Origin: Neoceratodus forsteri
Lineage: Eukaryota > Chordata > Ceratodontiformes > Ceratodontidae
DNA length: 64,000 nucleotides
Direction: 5' to 3'
Assembly: GCA_016271365.2 (NCBI GenBank)
Contig: CM057452.1
Span: 832,256,001-832,320,000, forward strand
The translations under genes and the position numbers were made by a program. The notes under the pieces are model-generated. The model worked only from the letters and a program-made list of their open reading frames with translations. It was not told the DNA's origin and ran no database searches. Positions 11,510 through 22,129 of this stretch are shown one piece after another (the stretch's first letter is position 1; every line of letters starts with the position of its first letter).

Positions 11510-12140
11510 AAGTAGTAGTAGTAGATTTTATTTGTTTATGGTACCCTTCCCTGGAGGCTTAGGGCACCAGTATAATAAAAACAGAGATAGTGGCACTTAA
11601 TATAATAAATACCATCCAGAATAAAAATATATAAAAAAAATGTATAAATACCAGCTCCTCATAGCAACAAAATCATAACAAACAACTCATTTACATTGCT
11701 ATGTGTCTTATATATTCACATTTTAATACCAAAAGGAAAGTTCACTCCCCATACACCTGTGTAAATCAAAATGTTTTAAGACCCCTTTTGAAGGCCTCTG
11801 CTGAAGAGGTCTCCCTCAGGCCCTCAGGAGGGAATTCCACAAAACTGTTCCGGCTACTTCAAAGGAGCGGTCCCCTGAGGTTTTAAGCCTATCCCTTGGA
11901 ACAACTAGGAGGCCTTCCTTGGTGAAGTGGAGGGGGCATGCAGGCCTGTAGGGATTCGGGAGTTCACACAAGTAACCCAGACCCACCCTGTGTAGGATAA
12001 GTTAGTAATTCAACTTTATAGGAGATACACCACTTGACTGTCAGTATCCAGTGCAGGTTCCTATCCCGATCCAAACAACTGTCCCTTAATGCCATAAAAA
12101 TGGTCTCCCCATGACCTTTGGCTCTTGATTGAGACTCATG
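11510..12140 (-). mobile_element. L2/Rex1-like LINE 3' fragment with (ACT)n tail
   Basis: On - the segment at about 11890-11770 reads as the C-terminal end of a LINE ORF2 (a VLWNSLLRA-type block followed by VLKHF), like the WLNSLG...LFKSKL ending of the L2-like copies. Its 3' end at 11510 is an ACT trinucleotide tail (TAGTAGTAGTAG on +). The tail resembles that of the LINE ending at 56065. Only the last ~600 bp remain. Confidence 0.5.
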
Positions 12141-12256
12141 AGGCTCTCACTCTTCCCCTCCTTCCATACCCTCAATGGTACTGTGATTGAGGATGTCCTC
12201 CTTTAAGTACCTTGGTGTCTGACTGGATTGTCACCTCAACTTCTTGGGGCACGTAG

Positions 12257-13258
12257 ATGCCATGCACCACAAATTCCACCCCAAACTGGGTGTACGTTAT
12301 AGGAACAAAGTCAGTCACAAAGATGATCCTCCCAATCCTTGACTATGGTGACATTATGTACAGCAAAGCTCCCAAGTCCACCCTTGCCAGACTGGACCTC
12401 TTCTTTCATTTATTCTGCCATTTTGCCTTGGACTGCCCTCCCCATAAGCACTACTGCTCCCTTTACTTCTCCATCCCTTCCCTTGATGCCAGGCACCTTG
12501 CCCACTGTACCTCCTTCACCTCCAAATTCTGGCTTATCTCTTTTCCCCACCTCCTTCCTCTTAGCCTCTCTGGAATACTGCATCCTTTTCCCTTTCCCTA
12601 CCCTCCAGGAAAACTACTGCAGGCCAAGCTACCTTCTTGTATCATTTCCCCAAGCTCTGGTCCTCTCTTCCCTTTTCTATTCACTTGGTCTCTTCCTTCT
12701 CCTCTTTTAAGTCCCTCCTTCTTAACTTGACTACCCCTTCTGCAACTGTACCTGACCCCTGACCTTAGCACCCCATCCCCTCCTTATTTTGTTTGTGTGC
12801 CCCCAGCCCTGAGCAATACTTCTGCCCACCCTAGGCCCCAGGCTGTGTGGCATTAATCTGCTCCTAATATGTGTTCACATCTGAAATGTATTGTGCACGC
12901 ACCTTACTGCATTTTACTTGCATTGATTACTTTTGTACCTTTGCACAGTCTAGGTGGTACTAATCTGCACTATTCTAGTGTTCGTACCCTGCCTTATGTT
13001 GTACTTGTACCTTATTACATTGTCCTTCTACCTTTTATTTTCAGTTGTGCTGGTTCATTTGCCTGAACATCAATCATGCTCAACAGTAATTTTATTTAAT
13101 TTCTCTTGCACCTTATTGTATTTTCATTTTTTTCTTGCACCTTTTGTATTGTCTACTCCCTCACCCCCAACCCCTCCAGAACAAATCTGGAAACAAGCTG
13201 TTACCAGCTCAGTATGTCTTTCCTGGTAAACCTTTTGCAATAAATAAATAATAAATTA
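12257..13258 (+). mobile_element. L2/Rex1-like LINE, 3' end on +
   Basis: The frame at 12257-12730 starts with MILPILDYGDIMYSKAPKST, the conserved block after the RT domain of L2/Rex1 LINEs (compare MPILDYGDLLYGGA at 55385). A HKHYCSLYFSIP block follows. The 3' UTR is pyrimidine-rich and ends CCTTTTGCAATAAATAAATA. The frame is broken after about 12600. Confidence 0.65.
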
Positions 13259-13741
13259 ACTTACATTACATGAGAACTTTAAAAAGCTTGCAGTGGTGCC
13301 ACCTACTGATTCTCATTAAAAGTGTCTCTGTAGTTAACAAAGGTTCAGAATACATATATGTAAAACTGTTTGCTTAAACCTGCACATGATTCTCCTTTTC
13401 TCTAACTGATATAGTTTTATTTGTGTACCTCCTTCCTTTCAGCTCTTTGTTGCGCAGGGCAACCCTCAACAACACTAATTATCATCCCTTTATATATTCT
13501 GTGAGTAAGGATCTTCCACTATCACCAGGATTTTTCTTGTACATTTATTCACTTGTGTGTATCTTTTGGAACACGTGCTTGCTTACCTCATTGTGCCGCA
13601 TCAATTCAGCCCTATAAACAATGCAGTTTTTCACCCTGCTGTACCAAGGGACCAGCTTATTAATGAAATATTGAATCTCATGAGAGCTTCTAATATCTGC
13701 TTGATGCTAATTCCAAATCAATCAATCAATCAATCAAATTT

Positions 13742-14170
13742 TATACAAATATTAAACAGTGGATTTCCCAGCATTGACCCATTCGGGCACTCCACTTGTG
13801 ACCTCCCCTACTCTGATTCACTACCCTGCACTATCACTTTCTGCTTCTTGTTTCTCAAGCACTTGGAAATAAACCTTAGTATGTTGCCCCCCACTTCCAT
13901 GCTTTTCAGCTTTACATGTCAGCCTAGTGTGTGGTACAGGGTCAAAAGCTTTGAAGAAAATTCAGAAAACCGATATCTACTGCCTTTCCACCATCCAATT
14001 CTTTAGTTATCCCTACAAAGAGTCTTTAAAGTTTGTATGGCGTGCCTTTCGTTTAGAGAATCCATGCTCACTATCTCTTATTAGAATACTTTTCCAACCA
14101 TTATATTATCCTCTGCTTGTCAAGCATTCTAACATATTCCTCAAGACAGAAGAAAGATTTGCATATCTGT
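13742..14170 (-). mobile_element. Old CR1/L3-like LINE fragment
   Basis: On - the fragment can be read, across frame changes, as the RT motif A to B region (KAFDPVPHT, then a QV-C-P-N-G-S-M-L-G stretch equivalent to SGVPQGSVLG). It is highly diverged and has no defined ends. The identity rests on these two blocks being in the right order and spacing. Confidence 0.45.
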
Positions 14171-14199
14171 AGTTTCTTGGGTCTCCCCTTGATCATGTT

Positions 14200-14479
14200 T
14201 TAAGTAGTTGGACGAGCTGTCTCCATGGTGCTGAATGGTGGGGTATTGCTTTGGCATGCTGTTGACCTGTGTTCATGCCCCACACCCAATATTGTTTACC
14301 TCTTCCCCAATACGTTGATGTACCAACGTTATCTTGTGTATTCTAACTTCAGATTGCTGTATCTCTGTATTATCTTGTACTGTCTCAATTTGTTGTACTG
14401 TTTTCAAACTGACGTGGAACCTTCGTAAAAGAGCCTCTGGCTCAAAGCTATTTGTAATCCTAGAAATAAATAAATAAAA
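14200..14479 (+). mobile_element. L2-like LINE 3' UTR with conserved stem-loop
   Basis: Only the 3' UTR of an L2-like LINE is present. It ends GACGTGGAACCTTCGTAAAA, then stem GAGCC-TCT-GGCTC at 14431-14443, then CAAAGC and an AAATAAATAAATAAA tail at 14463-14479. The same end is found at 6076 (-), 15450 (+), 17876 (-) and 61590 (+). Confidence 0.7.
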
Positions 14480-15449
14480 CACCCGGGGATAATAGGAACA
14501 GAGACTGACAAGGAGAGCTCAGAGTGTCTGCACAGAAGCTCTCCTTCTAGAAGGGACGACGAAGCACCATACTAACAGTGACTCTTGTGGTGGTATAATG
14601 ATGGTACTACTGGTGAAATGGATGATTGCTTGCCACCTGGCATCTCCAAGGCTAGCCACAAGCTTGCTTTACTCAGCAGAATAAAGCTTCAGACCTGTTT
14701 GCTAGCCAAAAAGGTGCTCCTGGCCTAACAGCCCCTCACTTTAACAAATTGCTTCTGCACCATCTCCAACTAATACAACACCAGGAACATGTGCAGGGAT
14801 GCCCTTGAGCCTTCTTTCTGGCAAACTCTACTGGGCAAGTGGTCATTTCCTGTTACGACTGCAAACTGGTTAAACAAACTGCCTGTCACACTGCCCCAAG
14901 ATTAACCAGTTTAAGAGATCTATGCAGTCTACCCTTGCAGTCCAATGTAACTGTATCCATTAAACTGTTTGTTTGGTTTCTCTCTGTACATATCCCGTGA
15001 CTTTTTATACAAAGATCTGCACAGAATTTTTTTTTTCAAAACTGCATATAATTGTTCTGACTTAGAGCAGCAGTGCAACAAAACTGGGCAAAACATGTGA
15101 CCCTACCTTTTTGTCACTATAAAAGATTCATGGCATATTACAGCTTTATTTGGTGGTACAATTTTCTAATTTGACCAAAATTTGAGTATTTAATGAATGT
15201 TTTAATTTTTTCTCAAGAAAAAAAGATGGCCGCCACATTTTCCATAGAAATAGCGTCGTAGACATGGAAAGGTTAGGTTTAAAAAAAAAAAAAAAAAACT
15301 CATACTATGCAGCATAGAAAATGAACTGAGGCAAGTACATTTGACAGGTATGCTAATATTTTACTGAATCATAGCAGGAACTAGATTTTTTGGAACATTT
15401 TTCGTTGCACTGCTGCTTTAAATATTTTGAGCCTGACTCATTTGCATTT
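14480..15449. other. No recognised gene or element
   Basis: No coding or RNA gene is seen. There is an A run of 18 at 15281-15298. The AT-rich part 15090-15260 loosely resembles the AT-rich dispersed repeat at 53929 in composition only. Confidence 0.45.
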
Positions 15450-15601
15450 CCCCTAGAACTGCTTATTGTACTTGTAATGTTTTCTGTGACTATATATTTA
15501 ACATGGAACCTTTGAAAACAAGCACTTGTGCTCAAAGGTAATCTCTGAGGTTTTCAAAAAATAAATAAATATGAATTAATAACTAAATAAGTAAATAAAT
15601 A
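15450..15601 (+). mobile_element. L2-like LINE 3' tail
   Basis: The tail ACATGGAACCTTTGAAAAC leads to a stem AGCAC-TT-GTGCT (15521-15532), then CAAAGGTAATC and an AAATAAATAAAT-rich end. The stem pairs differ from other copies yet stay complementary. Only the terminal ~150 bp is recognisable. Confidence 0.65.
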
Positions 15602-16170
15602 CATGCTCATCAGTGAAGAAGGGGAGGGGCAAAAAAAGGAAACCAACTTGCCCATCTAGGAGAGCTCTTGAGGATGGCCCCCATGGTCACACCTCCGTGC
15701 CACCTGACCCTCCATGATGGTGTGCCTGTCACCCAGCCCTGATGCCAGGACACCAAAGTGTCTCTCTCTCTCTCTCTCTCATCTTCAGTGGTCACAGAGG
15801 GGAGATGACCCACTCAGGACAGAGGTATCTGGAGCTGGAGTCTGGGAAAACCTGGGATCTGCTGGTAGGCAGTACCTGCATAGAAGTGAGTCTGGTGGTT
15901 AAATGGAGAAACCACTTGGAGTACCTGAAGGACAGAAGAGCGCTAAGTCAATTAAGCAAAAATAAGTGGCAAAACAAAACACTTGGATAACATTGTCCCT
16001 TCTCCAATTCCCAGGCATCACCCTATCTGTAGTGATTCTCTGCTACAGACTGTCCTATTTTATTTGCTAACTCCCCAGTGACTTTGTAACAGATTTTGTC
16101 TTTGCAATTTAGGCACACCTGTGATTTATGTTTATCTGTACAGAAACTGTGACTCTAAAATAACCTTGGA
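15602..16170. other. Unassigned, with a (TC)n run
   Basis: Short open frames have no recognisable motif. A TC dinucleotide run lies at 15761-15780. G-rich or C-rich blocks at 15640-15730 faintly resemble the long SINE, but I could not support a match. Confidence 0.4.
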
Positions 16171-17530
16171 CCTGATTCTTTAGGAACGACTGTTGGAGTA
16201 CAGGAATAAGCTTACCAAACTCCTGGAAGGGAAAATAGATGGGGGGAATGTGACACACAACAATGTTACTATGAAGTGGGTAATAAGGCAGGGAAACCAC
16301 TGGCATGACAGCTTCAACAACAAGCTTTGAGTAGGGCAGTCAAAAAAATCAGAGAGGAGAACTGCCCGGATAGGTCTTGGACCAACCTGATGGACATTTC
16401 CAGAATTTTGCTGATTATTACAGAAATTTATATGCATATTCCCAGGGGAAGGAAGATCAGGAGGCTCTGCAGACCTTTCTGACTTCAGTGGCTCTTCAGA
16501 GACTATTTGAGGAGAGGAAAGAGTGGTTAGACACCCCATCACCCTGTCAGAGATAGTGGCTATCATTACAAATCTTAAAAGTAGCAAGGCCCTGGGTGTG
16601 GATGGACTGCCTTTGAAGTTTTACAAGACATTTATAGACCAGGTGGCCCAATATATCTCCCTAGTATATGAAATACTCCTGAAGGAAAGAGGAATACATC
16701 TTTTGAAAATTAGGGATAAGTGGCAGGAGGCGTCGGGGTGGACATCCTGGAGGACCAATGGTCCAGGTAGATGGGGCTGGAATGTCTCACCTTCCCAGAA
16801 CTGGAGAGAATTCCACTGGGAAATCATGATCAGATTTTTCTAAGTTCCAACCATCATCCAACACTTTGTTAGGGCTAATAATGATCGATGCTGGAGGAGC
16901 TGCAGGGGAGAGGTATGCACCTACATATACTTTGGTCATGCCCCAAGCTAATGTCTAGGGCATGCAGTACAGCCTAGAGGTTAGAGTAATGAGCTGTGAA
17001 TGAGACTGGTACATCCAGGAGACTTGGGTTTGATTCCCACAACCTCCATTTGCATACTGTACGACTGAGCAAGTCACTTAACCACCCTAATGCTCCTGGG
17101 TCACCCCTGAAAACAGGCACTTTTTCCTAGTGGACCTTACCAGGTTACCAAAGAATAAAATAAAATTAATAAAAAAATAAATAAAAAGATGTCATACTGG
17201 GCACAAATCCTGTTGAGGTTCTCCAGGATCTCGGGGGTGCAGATCCCAGAAACCTTTCAACACTTTCTGTTGGGGGCCAAGGTTCTTGAAATCTGAACTA
17301 GGAAAAAAACAGAAGTGTTTCACTGTATGGTGCTGGCAGCTCTCAAATCATTGTCCTCCCACTGGCTGAGCCCTACTGTACTGGGAGTAGAGAAATGGAG
17401 GGAAAGAACTTCCCACATTTTTAACATGGAACAGCTCACTGCTTGTTTACGCCTTACAGGTGAAAAGTTTAGAGAGGTGTGGCAGCCCTGGGTGGCATAT
17501 ACCACACTGGTGCATGCCTGATCTCTTCCT
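16171..17530 (+). mobile_element. L1/Tx1-type LINE fragment, split by a SINE
   Basis: The frame at 16523-16843 starts with an L1-type fingers block: EIVAIITNLKSSKALGVDGL, then FYKTFIDQVAQYISLVYEIL. The stretch to 16960 encodes a Cys-rich C-terminal block (CWRSCRGEVCTYIYFGHAP-like). After the SINE at 16962-17187 the C-terminus resumes (FHCMVLAALKSLSSHWLSPT, then a MEQLTACLRLTGEKF block). The RT catalytic core is missing between 16690 and 16720, an internal deletion. It is inactive. Confidence 0.65.
16962..17187 (+). mobile_element. CORE-type tRNA-derived SINE, type B tail
   Basis: The A box is CCTAGAGGTTAGAGTAATG and the B box is GGGTTTGATTCCC. The CORE-like block is ACTGAGCAAGTCACTTAAC. The 3' end CCTGAAAACAGGCACTT...CCTTACCAGGTTACCAAA is followed by A/T-rich simple sequence. 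That tail matches the LINE ending at 45717, suggesting mobilisation by that LINE. It sits within an L1 fragment. Confidence 0.8.
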
Positions 17531-17875
17531 TGTCCTGAGGGGAATCAGGAAGGGGATGAGAGAGTCAGGACTATCTGTGGCCCAACTCACACACAGTTAT
17601 AAGACAGCCCTGTTAGAGTGTTGAACATTATAGATCTGGAATTAAGAAGACACACACAAGTTGTATTTGTTCTTCAGTTTATATATTTATAAATTATACT
17701 GGTTATCAATTTACTGTTTTATGCAGTTGCATCACTTTTGCAACATAGTACTTAACACACACGCACACTTTTTTTTATAACAGCAAGGTTTAGAGTCAGG
17801 TGAGGGTCAGACTCGGGTTACACGGATGGAGGATATATAACACAACTTTTGATATGGGTCATGGGATGTTCTTCT
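17531..17875. other. No recognised gene or element
   Basis: A short AT-rich spacer between the L1 fragment and the 3' end of the next LINE. It holds nothing I recognise. Confidence 0.4.
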
Positions 17876-18040
17876 TATTATTTTATTTTTTTTATTTATT
17901 TCATTCTAGGATTACAATACCTTTGAGCCGAGGCTCTTTAACAAAGGTTCCACGTCAGCGTGTGCAACAGTCATCATTTTTAGTTACAAACATATAGTCA
18001 CTGACTTACAGATATGTAATAACCAGTACAAAGACTTGAG

Positions 18041-19009
18041 CTACAAGCAAGACAAGGGGAAGGGGGAGGTCGGTGGAGGGAGAAGTGAGGGTAGGAGATC
18101 GGGGGTAGGAGGTGCAGGGGTGAGGGGAGTATGGGAGGTGGTTGGGGGCAGGAGTGGAGATACGGGGGGGAGGTGGGTGAGGTCAGGAGACAGTGCAGCC
18201 AGGGGGCCTTGTTGAGGGAATATGACAGGTAAGGTGCTAGGGGTGCAAAGACTGATTGTAAGTGCTGGGTGCTGGGGCATGTGCAGCTGGAATGGTGGAA
18301 ATGTTATGATGGGCAATCGCAGGATAAAAGCAGTGAGAGGCGCAGCTTGGACTTGAAGAGGCCGAGTGTTGGAGCGGTCGCTATGTCGCTGCCAAGAGAG
18401 TTGAGCCAGTTGGATGCCCGATAGGTGAATGATCTTTGTCCTTGGGTCGATGGACATCATGGGATATGTAGTAGATGGAATTGATCTCCTTGTAGTGACA
18501 TTCCTATGTCTAGGCTTAAGGAGGGCACAGACACCAGTTGGGGCAAGCCCCATTATAATTTTCTTGGCCGGGTTGCAGGTTTGGTATTTTATGCGTTTAT
18601 CCAGTTGAAGCCATCCAGATTGGGAATAAAGGTCACATGTGTGGGTACGGTAATGTGAGCCAGTGATGAGATGACAAGCCTTATTCAGGGAGGTCACGAT
18701 ACGTTTGAGAGCAGTGGTAGTTGCAAACCCATATATGATAAGACCATAGTCTATGATGCTGACGATGGAGCTTTGGACGGCCACTGACAGTGCTTCTGGG
18801 GTTAGGTGTTTCCTGTGCTGGAATAATATGCCTAACCTCGCACTGGTAGACTTTGCAACATTGCTAATATGGACAGCATATGAGAGGTGGGGATCAAGGG
18901 TGATGCCAAGATACTTGAACGATTGTGTTTGCTCTAGGATGGCTCCTTGTTCGGTTGCAATGGAGAGGTGGAGTTGTTTGTTTTTGTTGTGGGGGCTGCA
19001 GAAGACCAT
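18041..19009 (-). pseudogene. L2-like LINE ORF2, C-terminal region
   Basis: This 322-codon frame begins just past the RT catalytic motif (SFKYLGITLDPHLSYAVHIS). It includes SIVSIIDYGLIIYGFATT, HYRTHTCDLYSQSGWLQL and a Pro-rich end. In this LINE group it forms the thumb and an extension of unknown function. A frame change at about 19010-19047 separates it from the palm. The Pro-rich last ~70 codons fall in the region equivalent to the 3' UTR and may be read-through. Confidence 0.8.
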
Positions 19010-19046
19010 AGACTTGTTTTTTTCTGATTGAGAAGCAGTTTATGAT

Positions 19047-19889
19047 TTAGGAACCAGGATTCAATGGAGAGAAGGCCCGCTGAAGTTTATTTTGTAATTG
19101 GATTGGATCAGGGTCTGAGGCGAGGATCACAGCATCATCGGCATAGAGAATTATTTGTTCTGGGCAGCTGTCCGGTAGTGAGTTTAAGAATAGGCTGAAG
19201 AGGAGGGGTCCCAGAATGGAGCCCTGGGGGACTGCCGAGTGGACCGGTCTAGGGTATGAGAGTGTATCAGCGATTCTTATTGTTTGGGACCGTTCTTCAA
19301 GGTAGCTCTTAAACCAGCCAATGGTGTCGGTTGACAGCCCGGTGTTCTGAAGCTGGACAAGTAGGAGGTGGTGAATGATGGTGTCTAAGGCTTTAGTTAA
19401 GTCAATGTAGATTGAGCCTAGTAGTTCACCGGAATCAAGTGCATTGTGGATTGCACCGGTGAATTCAAGTAGGGCTGTGGAGGTGCTGTGACCTTTGCGG
19501 AACCCGTGTTGTTGCTTGCACAGGATGTTGTATGTATCCAGGTATTCTGTGAGCTGGTCCGAGAAGATGCGTTCCAGTGCCTTGGAGAGTGGGGGTAGTA
19601 GGGAGATAGGTCTGTAGTTATCGTGTGCAGTTTTGTCCCCACTTTTATGGATTGGGGTGACAGTGGCAGATTTCCATCTGTCCGGGAACTGGCTAAGGCT
19701 GAGGGAGAGGTTGAAAATTCTGGTCAGAGGACTAAGCACTTCATCAAGTGTGAGTGACAGGATTTTGAGATCGAGGGAGTCATTACTGAATCTTGATTTA
19801 CCAAGGGCTTTGGTAACATATTTGCATACTTGGTGAGCCTTGACTGCTTTGAAGTAGAAGCAGGAGGAACTGGTGGGAATAGTGTTCAT
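19047..19889 (-). pseudogene. L2-like LINE ORF2, RT fingers and palm
   Basis: The best-preserved RT of this family in the window (280 codons). It has TRIFNLSLSLSQFPDRWKSA, then TPIHKSGDKTAHDNYRPISL, KALERIFSDQLTEYL, QHGFRKGHSTSTAL, IYIDLTKALDTI (motif A, Phe changed to Leu), AVPQGSILGPLLFSLFLNSL (motif B) and ILYADDAVILAS (motif C, YADD intact). It would copy LINE RNA at a nicked target. It is cut off from the endonuclease upstream and the C-terminus downstream by frame changes. Confidence 0.9.
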
Positions 19890-19962
19890 TGCAGACAGAG
19901 GGGCTTCACCATCTTTGAAGTAGTCCTGAGGTAGGACAGCGCTGAGGTCGGTAAAGGCTTTG

Positions 19963-20900
19963 TTAAAGGTATCCGCAATGGTTTTTGGGTTGAGGTTGTG
20001 GTTCCGTTGATGTTGAGTATTGATGGGGGTTTGGTGGATTCTCAGTGAGTTCCTTTATGTTCTTCCAGAATTCCCGACCATTGCCCCAGGAGTTTGTGAG
20101 GGCATGCTTATAGTAGGCGGACTTCATTTGCCGGATGGTTTTGGTGCAGTCTTTGCGGGCACGTTTGCAGTTTTGGATGTCATTTTGCCTTCCAGAGTTT
20201 CTGGCCAGCTCCCATAGGTGGTCTCTTGTTTTTAGCATCCTGAGGAGGTCACCTGTGAGCCAAGGGTTACTGAGTGATTTGACTTTGCGTTCCTTAATAG
20301 GAGCATACGTGTCACAGGCCACAGTGAAGATGTTTATGAAGTGGTCAAGGGCAGTGTTTATGTTGGTTGCATTGAAGATAGGGGACCAGTCTTGATGGAG
20401 GAGGTGGGATTTGAGTCGAGGAAGGTGGACCACTGGGTAGAACCCTGCTAGTGATTGTTTTTGGTGGTTGTTTGATGAATTTATTTGACCAGGTGCAGCT
20501 AACAGGGGAGTGATCGCTGAGAGAGTCAGGGAGGACATTAGTGTTAGATATCCGATATGGGTGACTGGTAAGGATCCAGTCCAAGAGTGTGCTGGTGCCG
20601 GTCCTGTAATTTTTAATGGTTGGTGAGTCAACCATTTGTGTGAGGTTCGCCACCGCAACGGTATCCCTGTGTGCACCAGCATCGCCTGCAGGCCAGTTGA
20701 TGTTGAAGCTGCCTAGGAGGATGGATTCGGTGTCTGGTGGGAGTGACTTTACAAAGTCAAGAACAGCTGTTAGACTAGTTCCCTGTTCTTTGGGAGGGAT
20801 GTAGATGGTGGCAACAGTGAGGGTTTTGTTTTGGGCTCAGAGGAGGATTCTCACTGGCAGTATCTGAGCAGTTGTGGGTTGAAGTGAGGTAATGATGTGG
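19963..20900 (-). pseudogene. L2-like LINE ORF2, endonuclease C-half and linker
   Basis: This contains the second half of the AP-type endonuclease: an IYIPPKEQGTSL-type block near 20800, a GSFNINWPAGD-type stretch near 20710, DWILTSHPYRI and SDHSPVSCTW (catalytic His motif, about 20480-20560). The basic linker before the RT follows (LKTRDHLWELARNSG, then AYYKHALTNSWGNGREFWKN). Frame changes separate it from both neighbours. Confidence 0.8.
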
Positions 20901-20928
20901 TACCCTTGTATGGAGTCTTCTTCCACAA

Positions 20929-21335
20929 GTTCAAATTCAAGTTTATTGCAGGAAAACTCCATTGAGCAAGCTCATTCACAAGGAGGTCCTGTGACATAAA
21001 CACTTAAAGTACAAACACAGATAGGTAATAACAGTATATACATGAAATGCACGTTACATGATACAGGCTGGATATACATACAAGGGTACCACATAGGGTG
21101 ACCGCAGGTGGTAAACATTGATATGAGACAGGGAAGTGACTTACAGGTTGCATACTGATAAATGAAACATGATGACTGGTGTGTGCAATACATATACAGT
21201 ATTTTGGCAGCTAGAACAAACAACAGTCTACAACTGATATGGGGGGAAGAGTGATTTGATAGAGTAGCAATGGAGCGTAAGCAAAGATAAAGCCAGGAGT
21301 AGAAGGGGAAGGGAAAGCAGTTAATAGGTAGAGAG
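20929..21335 (-). mobile_element. Short insertion in the LINE endonuclease, unclassified
   Basis: The endonuclease reading breaks after a GYDVFRQDRLF block (about 21352) and resumes with sequence before GYHIITSL (about 20900). The ~400 bp between has no LINE homology. Read on - it ends CAATAAACTTGAATTTGAAC at 20930-20950, a repeat-like tail, so it is probably a SINE or truncated LINE inserted in the same orientation. The exact ends are uncertain. Confidence 0.5.
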
Positions 21336-21351
21336 CGCAGGCCCCGCCTCT

Positions 21352-21636
21352 TTAGAAGAGGCGATCCTGCCTAAAGACGTCGTAGCCAGGAAGGCTGATT
21401 GCATGGTCCGGTAATGATGGCGTAAGCCAGGTTTCGACAACTGCCAGGATGTCAGGGCAGTGTTGGCTGGTGAAGGCCTGTAGGGCATCCATTTTAGGAA
21501 GGATGCTGCAGATGTTGATTGATATGAATGGTAGGGCACCCGAAGGCTTGCTCAGATTAGTGGCTTTAGAGCAGAATGGGCCAGGGTTTGGGTGCATGTT
21601 GCCTGACAGCATTAGGAGGAGGAGGACTAGCCTCAA
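21352..21636 (-). pseudogene. L2-like LINE ORF2 N-terminus
   Basis: The 94-codon frame starts with a hydrophobic Leu run (RLVLLLLMLSGNMHPNPGP), the signature N-terminus of many vertebrate L2 and related LINE ORF2 proteins. ISINICSILPKMDALQ and ILAVVETWLTPSLPD, the Glu-containing endonuclease motif, follow. It ends where the ~400-bp insertion starts. Confidence 0.85.
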
Positions 21637-22129
21637 GGAGCTGCGACGTATTTCTTTAAGGGAATGTTTTTGCCTGCTAGCATCTCGGCAAGTTGCTGAT
21701 CATCAACGATAGGGTAAGCGTAGACAGGGGGGACCAGAGTGGAGGGCTAGGACCAGTGTGGGTGTAGGACAGTTTCATGGTGGTAGCATGGACCATGGGC
21801 AAGAAGCAGTGACCAGTGTGCAGCGTACCTATGTGGAGGAAGGATGAAGGCATGTGGAAGCTGTGGGGGGGAGGAAAGCAAGCTTTTGGGGCATGCAGTG
21901 GGGAGGAAGACAGGCAAGGAGAAATAGAATAGGGGTAGAGAACGGTGGAGGCGCATGATTAAGGTAGGATTCGGGGTTCAGGGAAATCTTACCTGGTTCG
22001 AGAGGATCTCGAGAGCGGGAAGGAAGGTATATAGCAAGTAAAGCAACTGTATCTTTCAGAGGGTAGACTTTTTTTCTTTTATTTTTAAATGAAAGAACAA
22101 GAATCCCTCTAGTGGCAGGTCTGTATAAC

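Larger units (their letters stand above)
17876..22060 (-). mobile_element. L2/Rex1-like LINE, nearly full length
   Basis: The 3' end is at 17876-17962, carrying the tail with stem GAGCC-GA-GGCTC (17925-17936). Upstream on - come the C-terminal region, RT, endonuclease and the N-terminal SGNMHPNPGP motif (about 21600), followed by a G-rich probable 5' UTR to about 22060. ORF2 lies in at least three frames, so it is dead. A ~400-bp insertion (20929-21335) splits the endonuclease. It is the better-preserved sister of the copy at 6076-10160. Confidence 0.85.

Noticed and set aside
12257..12730. Novel 157-codon protein
   Set aside because: The start has the LPILDYGDIMY motif of L2/Rex1 LINE ORF2 C-termini, so it is a LINE fragment.
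18041..18330. Pro/Thr-rich tail as a separate domain of the LINE protein
   Set aside because: The sister copy at 6533 stops before this point, so it is more likely 3' UTR read through.
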